This document shows positions 38,187 through 47,474 of a stretch of DNA of 64,000 bases, one piece after another. The notes under the pieces were generated by a model. It was given only the letters and a program-made list of their open reading frames with translations. It was not told the origin of the DNA and made no database searches. The stretch's first letter is position 1, and the number at the start of each line of letters is the position of its first letter. The position numbers and the translations under genes were made by a program. Origin of the DNA: an uncultured Acidobacteriota bacterium (GTDB lineage Bacteria; Acidobacteriota; Terriglobia; Terriglobales; Acidobacteriaceae); assembly GCA_903832055.1 (NCBI GenBank), contig CAILAC010000016.1, positions 806,001 through 870,000 of the forward strand, given 5' to 3'.

Positions 38187-38981
38187 AATTGCGGTGTCGA
38201 TGATGTGCCTGGCACGGGGTCGGAAGTCTGCTCGGCCCTCCGCGCACTATTGATTTGGATCTCCTGCAGGTTTGGACCAGCCTTCAAGCACTCCTCCAGC
38301 CACATTTTGTTTGGATCAACCTTCGAGCGACCGAAACTCGCTCCCTGACCTAGGGATTCAGGAAGCGCAGAATTTGCTCTTCATCCTTTTCACTGAGGGA
38401 GGCCCTCGTGCAGATGCCCAAATTCACCATCAGTGATTTTTCACTAGAGATGTCGGTCCACGCCTGACTCAATCGGCCGCACCCTCACCTACATTGAGTT
38501 CGCAGCGGAGAGCTTTTCGGCGGAGGTGTGGCCAGGGCGCGCATATTCACCATTGGTGATGAAACTTTGAATCATCCAGTTGGAGACGATTCGCTTGCCT
38601 ACTCGGGGCCGGAATGGAAAGAGCCTTTTTCTGTCAAATCCCGCTTGTCAGAAAGCTCATCGCGCCCACTGGAGGCTCTTCCTGCACCGCTACCGTCATC
38701 TTCAGAATTAGACCGTCCGGAAATGCCGGTGGCATCATTCTGTGGCGCACAGAGGGGCCTTGGATGCGCTTGGGGCTTGTCCGTCGACGATTTGTCGGCG
38801 GCTTGCGCAGCCGGCATTTTGCCATTGCGCAATCGTCAAGAACGCAACAATGAACTTCCGAAACATTGAAGTGAAGCGTTTGGTGCTCGGAAAGGCACTG
38901 TGGCTTGTCGTGACGACAGTGCCCTTGATGTTGAGATTGCATCGCTGGAATCATCTCTCATGAAACCAGCCTGTTTGCTGG
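38187..38981. other. Intergenic, about 800 bases
   Basis: It lies between the sugar transferase and TolC genes, both on the minus strand. Small open frames around 38528-38963 overlap on both strands and have no recognisable features. The only structure noticed is the pair of TCACCAT-type palindromes listed separately. Confidence 0.5.
38424..38559. promoter_or_regulatory. Two related palindromic operator candidates
   Basis: TCACCATTGGTGA (38547-38559) is a perfect palindrome around one central base. TCACCATCAGTGA (38424-38436) is an imperfect sister with the same outer TCAC/GTGA. They are 123 bases apart in non-coding DNA. Their form suggests binding by a dimeric repressor, but no regulator gene is adjacent. 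Confidence 0.35.
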
Positions 38982-40379
38982 TTAAGGCTGTATCCCTGTC
39001 TGGAGGTTCAGGGTGGCAATGGCGAAGTTATATTGGGAGCGAACGTTCGCATTTCCTATGGCAGCTTCGGTCTGCTGAAGTTCCGCCTGACTCAATTCAA
39101 CAATAGAACTGAGGCCAAGGTCATACCGGGTTTTTGCCAGGTCCAGTGCCGTGTTTGCCTGCTGCAATAATTCGGTTGCGACGATGGCACGTTGTCGCGC
39201 GGTGTTGGCGTTGAGCCACGCTGTTCTTACGTCGCGGGCAAGCTGCTCGCGCAGGGCGCGCGTTTGTTCCGTTGCAGCCTGAGCCTGGAGAGATGCTTCA
39301 GACGCCTGTGCCGAGAAGCGGAAGCCGTTGAAGATGGGGATGTTCACATTGCCCCCGACGGCACCGTACCAGTTCGAGTTGAAGTACTGGCCAGAGCCGA
39401 CCGGAGTTTGGCCCACAACCCCCAATGCACTAATGGTGGGAAGGAACTGTTCCTGCTGGGCCTTCGTGAATTTCTTGGTAGCCTGTTCAATGAACTGGAG
39501 CGACTGAAGATCGGGGCGATTTTGCATCGCTTGGGTAATCAGTATGTTGGGGTCTGGGGGAAGTGAGGGCATCTGACTCTGGTCTTCAACGGCTTCGAAA
39601 TCCTGCCGCTTTTCATAGCCGAGCAGTGCGCCTAGTGAGGCCCTGGCTTCGTCGAGATTGCTCTGTGCATCAATTTGCAGGAGCTTCGCCTGGGAGAGAT
39701 TGACCTGCGCAAAACTGAGGTCAAGGTCAGACTTCAGTTTGGACGAGTTGAGGGCGCTCACCTGGTCCGTAAGAGCTTCCCGCGTTGCGACGGTCTGCGT
39801 GGCAACTTTGAGGGTCTCCTGGGCCTCAATGACAGCGTAGAAAGCCTGGTCGGTCGCAAACAGGATATCCAGTTTGCTTGCCTGCGCGGCAGCGATGCGG
39901 GCCTTCTCCTGCAGTCGGGCTGCGGCTACGAGATTCTGCGTCCGGCCAAAGTCTGTGATGAGTTGTCCCACCTGGACACCGATGCCGGCGTGTTCCAGAA
40001 GGGTTGAAGCCGTTAACGAACCGCTGGAGAGGCGGCTGCCATCTTTGGCCGCAACTGCAGTGAGATTGCCGCTGACCGTGGGCATCTGGTCGGCGAAATG
40101 CTCCCTCACCACCTGATGCTGTACCTTGGCTAACAGTTCGCTAATGCGGATACGAGGGTTGTTGGCGAGAGCCAGTTTTTCCGCCTCCTGGCGCGTCAGC
40201 GGGGTAACGGCAGATGCTCCCTTTTGATCGAGAAGAGGCTGAAGGCTGGATTGCTGGAAAGCAGCGGAGAAAGGCCGGGCCGTCGGGGCATTAGGGACAG
40301 TCGCGTTTTGTGCGACGAGCCGAGCACTCATCAGAACGAACGCGGCGAGTGAGATAAAGGTGCGGTGGCAAGCTGTCAC
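38982..40379 (-). CDS. TolC-family outer membrane efflux channel
   Basis: 465 aa from the GTG at 40379. A signal peptide (SLAAFVLMSARLVAQ) is followed by two OEP repeats with long helices (EKLALANNPRIRISELLAKV; later RYDLGLSSIVELSQAELQQTEA). Length is normal. It starts 3 bases after the stop of the RND pump gene and completes a tripartite efflux operon (adaptor, pump, channel). Confidence 0.92.
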   Translation of the reverse strand: MTACHRTFISLAAFVLMSARLVAQNATVPNAPTARPFSAAFQQSSLQPLLDQKGASAVTPLTRQEAEKLALANNPRIRISELLAKVQHQVVREHFADQMPTVSGNLTAVAAKDGSRLSSGSLTASTLLEHAGIGVQVGQLITDFGRTQNLVAAARLQEKARIAAAQASKLDILFATDQAFYAVIEAQETLKVATQTVATREALTDQVSALNSSKLKSDLDLSFAQVNLSQAKLLQIDAQSNLDEARASLGALLGYEKRQDFEAVEDQSQMPSLPPDPNILITQAMQNRPDLQSLQFIEQATKKFTKAQQEQFLPTISALGVVGQTPVGSGQYFNSNWYGAVGGNVNIPIFNGFRFSAQASEASLQAQAATEQTRALREQLARDVRTAWLNANTARQRAIVATELLQQANTALDLAKTRYDLGLSSIVELSQAELQQTEAAIGNANVRSQYNFAIATLNLQTGIQP

Positions 40380-40381
40380 GG

Positions 40382-43300
40382 CTAGGCTCTCCCTTCTATT
40401 GTTTGGTGCTCTTCTTTACCGTGGACAATCAGGTAGGCGCATGGAACGAGGAAGACAGTGACGACCACCGAGACAGTGAGTCCGCCGAGGATGGCGCGGG
40501 CCAGCGGGGCGTACTGTTCACTGCCTGGTTCAAGCGCTAAGGCCATTGGGATGAGTCCCAGGATGGTGGCCAGACTGGTCATCAGGATGGGTCGCAACCT
40601 CACCTTGCAGGACTCCACCAGGGCTGCTTTCAGAGCCATGCCGGACTTGCGAAGCGTGCCGGTAAACTCCACGATCAGAATGCTGTTGGAGACGGCAATG
40701 CCTGTAGTCATTACGATTCCCATGAGAGACATCACGTTGAGTGAGGTTCCGGTCCCAAGAAGGAATAGTAGAGATCCGGAAAGTGCGGGAGGAACAGCGA
40801 GAAGGATGATGAAAGGGTTGGAGAAAGAAGCGAATTGTGCCATCAGAATGAGGTAGACGAGAACGACTGCGAGAATCAATCCGATACCAAAGCTGGAGAA
40901 AGACTGCTCCATATCCCGAATCGTTCCGCGCACTCGGACGGTCACCCCGACAGGTGGCTGGATGGTCTTGACGATGGATTCGACCTCTGTGTCGACTCGG
41001 CTCAAATCCTCTTTCCTGGGCATCACATAGATGTCAAAGACGCGACGCAGTTGGTAGTGATCGACTTCTGTGGGGGTCATGATTTCGTGAATGTCTGCAA
41101 CGGACTGAAGCGGAGTGGTGTTGAGACCGCCGGGTGCACGAAGGGGAATTTGGCGGAAGTCGGTGAGTGTCTTGATCTGAGACTCAGGGTATTGAACCGT
41201 GAGCATGTAACTGTTGCCCGATTTCGGATCAACCCAGAAGCTGGGAGCGATGACGCCGTTTGAGGTGAGTGCGGTGATGACGTTGTCGACAACGTTCTTC
41301 GGCGAAACTCCGACGAGGCTGGCGCGTTCGCGATTGATATTAAGTTCGAGGCCGGGATAGTCGAGGTCCTGGGGGATGAGGACGTCGCTGACGGAGTTGA
41401 GTTTGCGCAGCTTTGAGGCAGTGGCCTGCGCGATTTCGAAAGCTTGCTGCAGATTATGGCCACTGATCTGAACGTCGATTGGGGCAGGCTTGCCCTGGTT
41501 CACAACTGAATCGACCAACCCTCCGGCTTGGAAATAGGTCTGCACATCTGGGAAATCCGCAGTGAGTTTTTGCCGGACTCGTTGCATGTATTCGTAGCTG
41601 CCGGTCTTATGATCTTCGTTCAGGCTGACCTGGATGAACGCGGTGTGCATGCCAGAGTTGGAGGTGTAAATGGCAGAGAGATCGGGTGCAATTCCAATGT
41701 TTGACACGATCATGTTGAGGTCTTTTTGCGAGACTACGCTTCGGATGTCCTGTTCCATTTTGGTGATGTAGTCGTCGGTGACCTCGATCCTGGTGCCGGC
41801 GGGGACTTTGACATTCACCACGAATTGGCCTGGGTCGGTTCGTGGGAAGAATGCTTTGCCGAGCAACGGATAGGCTGCCAGGGAGAGCATGATCACAATG
41901 CTGATAAGGCCAACGACCATTCCTGAATGCTCGAGAGAGCGCTTGATCTGCGACTCATACCAGGACTCCATCTTTCGGAATTTGAGGTTGAAACTCTCAA
42001 CCACAGATTGAAAAATGCGGAACTTGCGGGTGTCGGCAATGGTAGCGTCGAGGTCCTCTTCGATTGCCACCTCTCCTTTGTGGATGTGAGCCGGATTGAT
42101 CGTAATGAACCGGGCACAGAAGAGTGGCACAACGGTCATCGCCACCACGTAAGACGCGAACAACGCAAGCACCACGGCGAGCGCCAGCGCGGTGAACAGG
42201 TACTTGCTGACTCCGGTGAGCAGCATGACAGGAAAGAAGACAATGGATGTGCTGACCGTAGCGGCGAGCACAGCTAGCTGCACTTCTTTGCCGCCGAGTT
42301 CGGCTGCGACAGCGGGAGGCTCGCCCATCTCCATGTGGCGGAAGATGTTTTCGAGAACTACAACGGAGTTGTCGATGAGGCGGGAAAGTGCAAGGGCCAG
42401 GCCGCCGAGCACCATCGTATTGATCGAGCTGCCACCGAGGTTCAGTCCAAGGAAAGTTGCGAGTACCGAGATTGGAATGGAGATGAGCACGGCGATCGTG
42501 GCTCGGACATTCCCGAGAAAGAGCAGGATCATCAGGGCAGTCAGGCAAAGCCCGATCGTACCCTCGTTGATGACGTTCTTGACCGCTATCTTGACAAAGG
42601 CTGACTGGTCAAAGACCACGCTAGTTTTAAGAACCGACGGGATATCAAGCAGGTTTGCAACTGCTTTTTTGACACCGTCGACGATGGTGATGGTGTTTGA
42701 GTTGCCGCCCTGCTTGAGAACCGGGATGTAGACGGAGTGCTGGCCGTCGACGCGAACAATGTTGGTCTGCAACTGGCCGCCATCTTTGGCTCGACCGATA
42801 TCCGCAACCATCACGGAGGCGTTTCCAACGGTCTTGAGCGGCAGGTCGTTGATCTGGTCTACGACCGGCACTTGGCTGTTGGCGTAGATGTTGTAGTCTT
42901 TCAAGCCGATGCGTACGTCGCCCGCGGGCAGAATCAGGTTCGACTGGTTGAGGGATTCGACGACATCCATCACGCTCATCTGGTGGGCTTCAAGCTTTAC
43001 CGGATCAACGTAGACCATGATCTGGCGGTATCGTCCGCCATAGGGCGGGGGGACAGATGCGCCTGGCACGTTCGCGACCTGGTTGCGGACCGAGAACTGA
43101 GCGAGATCTTTCAGTTGCGTTTCGTTTAGACCCTCACCTTTGAGCGTGATGAGGCAGACGGGCAGGTTGGCGGCGTCAAACTTGAGTACAACGGGAGGCA
43201 ATGTACCTGGCGGAAGGCGCCGAAGGTTGGCCATGGCGAGATTGGAGATGTTGCTGACGGCTGCGTTGCCGTCCGTTCCTGGCTGGAAGTAGATTTTGAT

Positions 43301-43564
43301 AAGGCTGACGCCGGGCAGTGAACGCGACTCGATGTGGTCGATTCCACTGCCAAGGGTGAAAAAACGCTCATAGCTGTTGGTAATGTCCGACTCAATCTGC
43401 TGAGGGGGCATGCCGGCATAGAAAGTGGCGACAACTACGACGGGGATATTAACTTCTGGGAATAAGTCGACCGACATATTGGTGACCGTTGTGATGCCGA
43501 CGACCATCACGAAAAGGCACATCATGAGAATGAAGAATGGGTATCTAATGGCAAAGGATGACAT
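40382..43564 (-). CDS. RND-family efflux pump inner membrane transporter (HAE1-like)
   Basis: 1060 aa, full length. It begins FAIRYPFFILMMCLFVMVVG and has the NMSVDLFPEVNIPVV and AGMPPQQIE N-terminal signatures of HAE1 and related pumps. Twelve membrane helices lie in two blocks around two periplasmic halves. The proton-relay helix lacks the canonical DD pair seen in AcrB (here GGLALALSRLIDNSVVVLEN), as in several acidobacterial homologues. AGGAGG lies 10 bases before the ATG, and the adaptor's TAA is directly adjacent (TAAATG). The substrate is unknown. Confidence 0.93.
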   Translation of the reverse strand: MSSFAIRYPFFILMMCLFVMVVGITTVTNMSVDLFPEVNIPVVVVATFYAGMPPQQIESDITNSYERFFTLGSGIDHIESRSLPGVSLIKIYFQPGTDGNAAVSNISNLAMANLRRLPPGTLPPVVLKFDAANLPVCLITLKGEGLNETQLKDLAQFSVRNQVANVPGASVPPPYGGRYRQIMVYVDPVKLEAHQMSVMDVVESLNQSNLILPAGDVRIGLKDYNIYANSQVPVVDQINDLPLKTVGNASVMVADIGRAKDGGQLQTNIVRVDGQHSVYIPVLKQGGNSNTITIVDGVKKAVANLLDIPSVLKTSVVFDQSAFVKIAVKNVINEGTIGLCLTALMILLFLGNVRATIAVLISIPISVLATFLGLNLGGSSINTMVLGGLALALSRLIDNSVVVLENIFRHMEMGEPPAVAAELGGKEVQLAVLAATVSTSIVFFPVMLLTGVSKYLFTALALAVVLALFASYVVAMTVVPLFCARFITINPAHIHKGEVAIEEDLDATIADTRKFRIFQSVVESFNLKFRKMESWYESQIKRSLEHSGMVVGLISIVIMLSLAAYPLLGKAFFPRTDPGQFVVNVKVPAGTRIEVTDDYITKMEQDIRSVVSQKDLNMIVSNIGIAPDLSAIYTSNSGMHTAFIQVSLNEDHKTGSYEYMQRVRQKLTADFPDVQTYFQAGGLVDSVVNQGKPAPIDVQISGHNLQQAFEIAQATASKLRKLNSVSDVLIPQDLDYPGLELNINRERASLVGVSPKNVVDNVITALTSNGVIAPSFWVDPKSGNSYMLTVQYPESQIKTLTDFRQIPLRAPGGLNTTPLQSVADIHEIMTPTEVDHYQLRRVFDIYVMPRKEDLSRVDTEVESIVKTIQPPVGVTVRVRGTIRDMEQSFSSFGIGLILAVVLVYLILMAQFASFSNPFIILLAVPPALSGSLLFLLGTGTSLNVMSLMGIVMTTGIAVSNSILIVEFTGTLRKSGMALKAALVESCKVRLRPILMTSLATILGLIPMALALEPGSEQYAPLARAILGGLTVSVVVTVFLVPCAYLIVHGKEEHQTIEGRA

Positions 43565-44791
43565 TTACTGTTCGCCTCCTTGCCTGGATGTCGCGATGGT
43601 GCTGGCCCTGGGCTGTACTACTTGCCCGACCTGGTAATTGGTTTGCCCGGAGGTGATGACGGACTGATGCTCTCTCAGACCCTGCGCGATTTCGAATTCA
43701 TTTGGGCCCTTGATGCCGACTGAGACCAGCACCTTTTGCACCTTGTTGTCAGAATCGACCACGAGTACATAGGGCTGGTGGTCGGTGTCCAGTACGCAAC
43801 CAGCGGGGACCATGAGTACGTTCTTTTGCGCCTGCAGGACAATGGTGGCTTCAGCCGTCATGCCTGTGCTGAGGCTGAGGTCGGGATTCGGTAAGTCGAC
43901 CTCCGCGAGCATGGTGCGGGTAGACGCTGCCAGTTCGCGGGTGTAGCGGATAATTTTCCCGGGGATTATCCTTCCGCTCGACTGCAGCTTGATCTGCACA
44001 TCTCCACCCACTTGGATGAAGGGGACATCCTCTTCCGGGACCGGCATTCTGAGTCGCAAAATGTCGCTTTGCGCAAGTTTGATGACCGGCATCGATTGTG
44101 TATTGGAAGTGGTACCGGCCTGAATGAGCGAGCCGACGTCAGCATAGCGCATTGTGACAACGCCGTTGAAGGGCGCAGTTACGACGGAATAGTCCTGCAG
44201 CGACTTGACGCGCTGATTGTCTGCCTGCGCAACGCCCAGTTGCTGGTTGGCTGCTTCGAGAGCCGACTTCGCGGAGTTGATTTTTGCTTCGGCATCCTGA
44301 TCTTTGGCCTGAGCATCGTCCAGTTCCTGTGCGGCGATAAGACCTGGTCGCCGATCTGATGCCTCGCGAAGTCGCACATAAGCCGCATGAAGAGCCGCGT
44401 GGTTGGCAGCAGCGAGAGCTATTCCGCTCTGGGCGCGGTCAATCTCGGCCTGGCTCCGCTTTATCTCAGACTGAGAGGCACTTACCTGCGCATTCAGTTC
44501 CGGGACCTCGAGGGTGGCGATAACCTGGCCTGCTTTGACACGGTCGCCAATATCCACGTTGATGCGGCGAACGTATCCCGAAACCTTGGCGTGCAGTTCG
44601 ACTTCCTGAAAGGGTTGGAATTCGCCTGCAACGGTGAGTGTACTGGAAATATCCCCGCGGACAACGGGCGAAACCGATGCCGTTGCAACCGGGGCTGAAG
44701 CTGGTTCAATGGTGTGACATCCACAAAAAACAAGGCAGGAGAGCGCAGGCAACGCACCCCGAATGATGAGCAATCGAGTTCCCAAAAGCAT
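43565..44791 (-). CDS. RND efflux membrane-fusion adaptor
   Basis: 408 aa. The N-terminus is a signal segment with a Cys pair (LVFCGC) resembling a lipobox. A barrel-sandwich/lipoyl half follows (ELHAKVSGYVRRINVDIGDRVKAGQVIATLE in pieces: AKVSGYVRRI, GDRVKAGQ), then a long coiled-coil hairpin (about 100-210), then APFNGVVTMRYADVGSL and the beta-barrel and membrane-proximal domains. The ATG at 44791 is preferred over 44863 because the signal segment begins there; AGGTG lies about 8 bases upstream. It is the first clear gene of the efflux operon. Confidence 0.9.
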   Translation of the reverse strand: MLLGTRLLIIRGALPALSCLVFCGCHTIEPASAPVATASVSPVVRGDISSTLTVAGEFQPFQEVELHAKVSGYVRRINVDIGDRVKAGQVIATLEVPELNAQVSASQSEIKRSQAEIDRAQSGIALAAANHAALHAAYVRLREASDRRPGLIAAQELDDAQAKDQDAEAKINSAKSALEAANQQLGVAQADNQRVKSLQDYSVVTAPFNGVVTMRYADVGSLIQAGTTSNTQSMPVIKLAQSDILRLRMPVPEEDVPFIQVGGDVQIKLQSSGRIIPGKIIRYTRELAASTRTMLAEVDLPNPDLSLSTGMTAEATIVLQAQKNVLMVPAGCVLDTDHQPYVLVVDSDNKVQKVLVSVGIKGPNEFEIAQGLREHQSVITSGQTNYQVGQVVQPRASTIATSRQGGEQ

Positions 44792-44899
44792 GACTTTGAC
44801 ACCTATCGCAACGCGGGCAGACACGGGTGGGTCTACAGGTTCATTCCGGGCGCACAGGATCAACTGGTCTAGATCACGACTGATGCACGGAGGAACCGC

Positions 44900-45301
44900 T
44901 CAATTGGAAGGGGATAGGGCTGGAGGCGGGCGGAATGAGAAGTAGGTCGACGAAGCCCAGGAGATTTGTCCGACTGGTCGAGTGAATGAGAGCCGCCACA
45001 GGACGAGGGTAGCTGGCAACGAGAAGAACAACAGAAAGGCGGCAGCCAGAAGTCCAGGACGAAATCCGGATAGCTGAGGACTTGGGGATACGGGTTTCAG
45101 CGAATCCACAACCGTGAACGCAACTGGCCGCTCCCTTTGCGATAGCAGCTTGGCATGGGGTAGCGAACCCGAGTGGTTCGCCGATGGGCTGTAAAGGGAC
45201 AGCTTGTATTGCAAACCCCAGCCGAAAACCGAGATCGCAAGAAAAAGAACGCCTAAAGCTCTCGGCAGGAAGCTGTGTCGAGATTTTGTGGTGATCTGCA
45301 T
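44900..45301 (-). CDS. Two-helix membrane protein, unknown
   Basis: 133 aa from the ATG at 45301 (open to 45361). It has a membrane helix near residues 15-32 (ALGVLFLAISVFGWGLQYKL) and another near 83-103 (GLLAAAFLLFFSLPATLVLW), with an exported loop between. No family is recognised. It lies 108 bases before the efflux adaptor on the same strand and may share its transcript. It is the last chromosomal gene before the mobile element. Confidence 0.6.
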   Translation of the reverse strand: MQITTKSRHSFLPRALGVLFLAISVFGWGLQYKLSLYSPSANHSGSLPHAKLLSQRERPVAFTVVDSLKPVSPSPQLSGFRPGLLAAAFLLFFSLPATLVLWRLSFTRPVGQISWASSTYFSFRPPPALSPSN

Positions 45302-45530
45302 CTCGTAGATAAACTGATCCTGGACTCTGATAAGGGCTTGGATGCCACTACCAGATTGCACTCTCAGTATGCGTCAGATTGAACCTTCCAGCAAAGATTA
45401 AGACTTCATCGAGCGGAGATGGTGAGCATTTTGGGCTCTTCGGGACACATTCCAAAGGGCCAGCGGCTGTCTGAAGCTGACTATTTTCGCTTCCGAAGTC
45501 GCACCAATGAAAATTGGACGTAAAAACACG

Positions 45531-45557
45531 AAAGCCCCTGATTTTTCAGGGGCTTTT
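45531..45557 (-). terminator. Orphan terminator, probably of the disrupted tRNA-Ser locus
   Basis: Arms AAAGCCCCTG and CAGGGGCTTT around ATTTTT. On the minus strand the stem is followed by a T-rich run. It lies 43 bases beyond the displaced tRNA-Ser 3' end at 45600-45618, in the order expected for tRNA then terminator on the minus strand. Confidence 0.75.
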
Positions 45558-45599
45558 GGCATTTCCTCAGATGTCTTTGGATGTCTTAAAACAGGTCGC

Positions 45600-45618
45600 T
45601 GGCGGAGAGAGGGGGATT
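45600..45618 (-). other. Attachment site: displaced 3' end of tRNA-Ser
   Basis: TGGCGGAGAGAGGGGGATT is, on the minus strand, the last 19 bases of a typical bacterial tRNA-Ser gene: end of the T loop, T stem, acceptor strand, discriminator and encoded CCA. The rest of the tRNA body is absent to the right, where integrase-associated sequence begins. This is what an element inserted at the 3' end of a tRNA leaves at its distal border. The intact gene is expected at the other end, beyond this window. Confidence 0.75.
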
Positions 45619-45635
45619 ATTCTTTTGCCCCTAGA

Positions 45636-45674
45636 AACCCAACAAATAGTGGGTTAGCTCGAATTTAGCTCGAA
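45636..45674. promoter_or_regulatory. Inverted and tandem repeats upstream of the integrase
   Basis: An inverted repeat AACCCA/TGGGTT (45636-45655) runs into two direct copies of TTAGCTCGAA (45654-45663 and 45665-45674) with an 11-base period, one helical turn. They lie between the attachment site and the integrase start, where integrase arm sites or an autoregulatory operator are expected. Confidence 0.45.
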
Positions 45675-45717
45675 AAAGGAGGCGGAATCCGGGTATTGGA
45701 GGCAAAGGAGAATTGAA

Positions 45718-46929
45718 GTGAACTCTACTCTTACCCTACTCCGCTACGCCCCTATCGAAGGTAAAAAAGGTTGGCGTCGGGGTGCCGTCGTACTCACCAA
45801 GAACGGCAAAATCAAACCCGAAGTGATGACCATTGGCGGTTTTGAAGTCCGCTGCACCAACGGTCGCTACCTTATGCGGCGGTACCAAGGCAAGCTTCCC
45901 GTCTATACAAAACTTGGCAAAGACCCCACAGACGCTCTCAACAGGTTCCGGGCTGAAGAAACCAAACTGAATGCACGGGCCACGGCGGAAGCCGCTGGAC
46001 TTGAGGTTGTTTCCGATGACAATAGCCGGAAGACCCTCAAGCAATACGCAGCCGACTTTCTCTCCATGCACCGCAGTCTTCCACATCGGTCGGACGACTC
46101 GGAGAGGGTCTACACGCAAATCACCAGCAGCTTTCTCACTGTCTGCAAGGCCAGCTACCCCGAGCAAGTGACCAAGGATGACGTCATCCGCTGGCACGGC
46201 TGGATGAGGGGACAGCAAGGGTACAGCGACAGGACTTGCTCGAATTACTACAAAAGCTTGCGGGGATTCCTCCGGTATTGCAAGCTAAACCCCGGCGAAA
46301 TCATCCCAACAGGCACCCACCGGCTCCTGCAAGCCTACACAAAGAAGACGCCCAACTCATACGAACCGGAGGTCGTCCAGAAACTCATCGACGCGAGTAC
46401 AGACCACAGTCTGCTCTGGGATTTCGCCTACAAGACTGGGCTCCGCGAGGGCGAGTTGATGATGCTTACCCGGTACGACCTTCGTTTGTCCGGCCTGAAG
46501 CCCCTTGTACACCTGAAGGAGCGCGATGGCCTCGGAACTATCAAAGACCTCGAAGAGCGTGGCGTCGAACTGCATCCCACGCTCATCCCCAAGCTGAAAG
46601 CATGGCTGGAAGCAAACCCCAAGAAGGTTTTACTGTTCGGCACGGATGGAGACAAGCAGGACAGGAAGATGCTTCGCGCTCTCAAGCGGGATGCGCGGCG
46701 TGCGGGCCTCAATTGCGGTCACTGCAAGGGCTGCTTGTCACGCAACGATGAATGTCGCGAGTTCACGCTGCATAGGTTTCGTCGTACTTATGTGACCCGG
46801 ATGCTGGTCGCCACCGGAGGCGATTTGAGTACGGTGATGAAGCAGAGCGGCCACTCGGACCTCAAAAGCGTGATGCGGTACCTCGCTCCAAAGAGCCAGC
46901 TAACATCCGCACTCGCACAGGCGTTCTGA
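45718..46929 (+). CDS. Tyrosine site-specific integrase
   Basis: 403 aa from the GTG at 45718, with GGAG about 7-8 bases upstream. A SAM-like N-terminal core-binding domain (about 105-195) precedes the catalytic domain with R243 (KTGLREGEL), H352-x-x-R355 (LHRFRRTYVT), H379 (SGHSD) and the nucleophile Y388 (VMRYLAP). Four Cys at 333, 336, 339 and 346 form a zinc-knuckle-like loop before the H-x-x-R box, a known variation in some integrases. It lies 100 bases from the tRNA-Ser remnant, which is its probable target. All catalytic residues are present. Confidence 0.95.
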   Translation: MNSTLTLLRYAPIEGKKGWRRGAVVLTKNGKIKPEVMTIGGFEVRCTNGRYLMRRYQGKLPVYTKLGKDPTDALNRFRAEETKLNARATAEAAGLEVVSDDNSRKTLKQYAADFLSMHRSLPHRSDDSERVYTQITSSFLTVCKASYPEQVTKDDVIRWHGWMRGQQGYSDRTCSNYYKSLRGFLRYCKLNPGEIIPTGTHRLLQAYTKKTPNSYEPEVVQKLIDASTDHSLLWDFAYKTGLREGELMMLTRYDLRLSGLKPLVHLKERDGLGTIKDLEERGVELHPTLIPKLKAWLEANPKKVLLFGTDGDKQDRKMLRALKRDARRAGLNCGHCKGCLSRNDECREFTLHRFRRTYVTRMLVATGGDLSTVMKQSGHSDLKSVMRYLAPKSQLTSALAQAF

Positions 46930-46954
46930 ATTTATCGTTTGGAAATTGGGTACA

Positions 46955-46979
46955 GAGCCCCGGTCACTGGCCGGGGCTC
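46955..46979. terminator. Bidirectional terminator between integrase and excisionase
   Basis: GAGCCCCGG and CCGGGGCTC form a perfect 9-bp stem with a 7-base loop. On the plus strand it is followed by CTAGTTTTT, a good T-tract for ending the integrase transcript. On the minus strand it directly follows the excisionase stop. Confidence 0.85.
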
Positions 46980-47180
46980 CTAGTTTTTGGTGTGCCTGTC
47001 GCGAAGCCACTGAGCAACATCGTGCGGGTCGAGGCGAATGCTGCCGCCGATGCGGTAAGCTGGCAGACGACCGGCGCTTATTGCCTTGTACAGGGTCTTT
47101 GGTGACGAGTTGAGTAAGGTACCAAGTTCATCTACGGTAAGAGCAGTCTCTCTATTCTCGATAGTCTCTATGATGTTCAT
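46980..47180 (-). CDS. Excisionase/AlpA-like HTH DNA-binding protein
   Basis: 66 aa from the ATG at 47180; the frame is open to an ATG at 47255. A winged-helix excisionase-family domain is visible: TVDELGTLLNSSPKTLYKAISAGRLPAYRIGGSIRLDPHDVAQWL (DELGTLLNSS helix, PAYRIGG wing, DVAQWL). Such proteins direct excision or regulate the integrase. It is convergent with the integrase and downstream of the replication gene. The roughly 290-base gap upstream holds three GTAC-centred repeats (about 47263, 47305 and 47321) that might be binding sites. Confidence 0.85.
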   Translation of the reverse strand: MNIIETIENRETALTVDELGTLLNSSPKTLYKAISAGRLPAYRIGGSIRLDPHDVAQWLRDRHTKN

Positions 47181-47474
47181 GTATTCGATTACTGCCTTTT
47201 TCGGAAAGGCCACTCTGCTGAAATTAACTCGTTGGAACCCGCTCTGAATCAGCATGTTAGGTGTACGGTCTAGTTCAAAGGTAAAGCATATTTCGCTTGA
47301 ATCTGTACACTACTCAACTTGTACCCTACCTCGTGCCGAGTTACCGATGTGGTCTTCACGGCGTCGAGACTAAGGTTCGGGCTTGGAAGTCGGCACGGTG
47401 CATCGCCTCAATCCACGGTCAAGGCCGAAGGTATGGTATGCCGTGCCGGGTCTACTATACCCAAGCTTCCTTTC

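Noticed and set aside
38528-38963. Open frames of 70-113 codons between sugar transferase and TolC
   Set aside because: They are mutually overlapping on both strands and have low-complexity composition with no motif.
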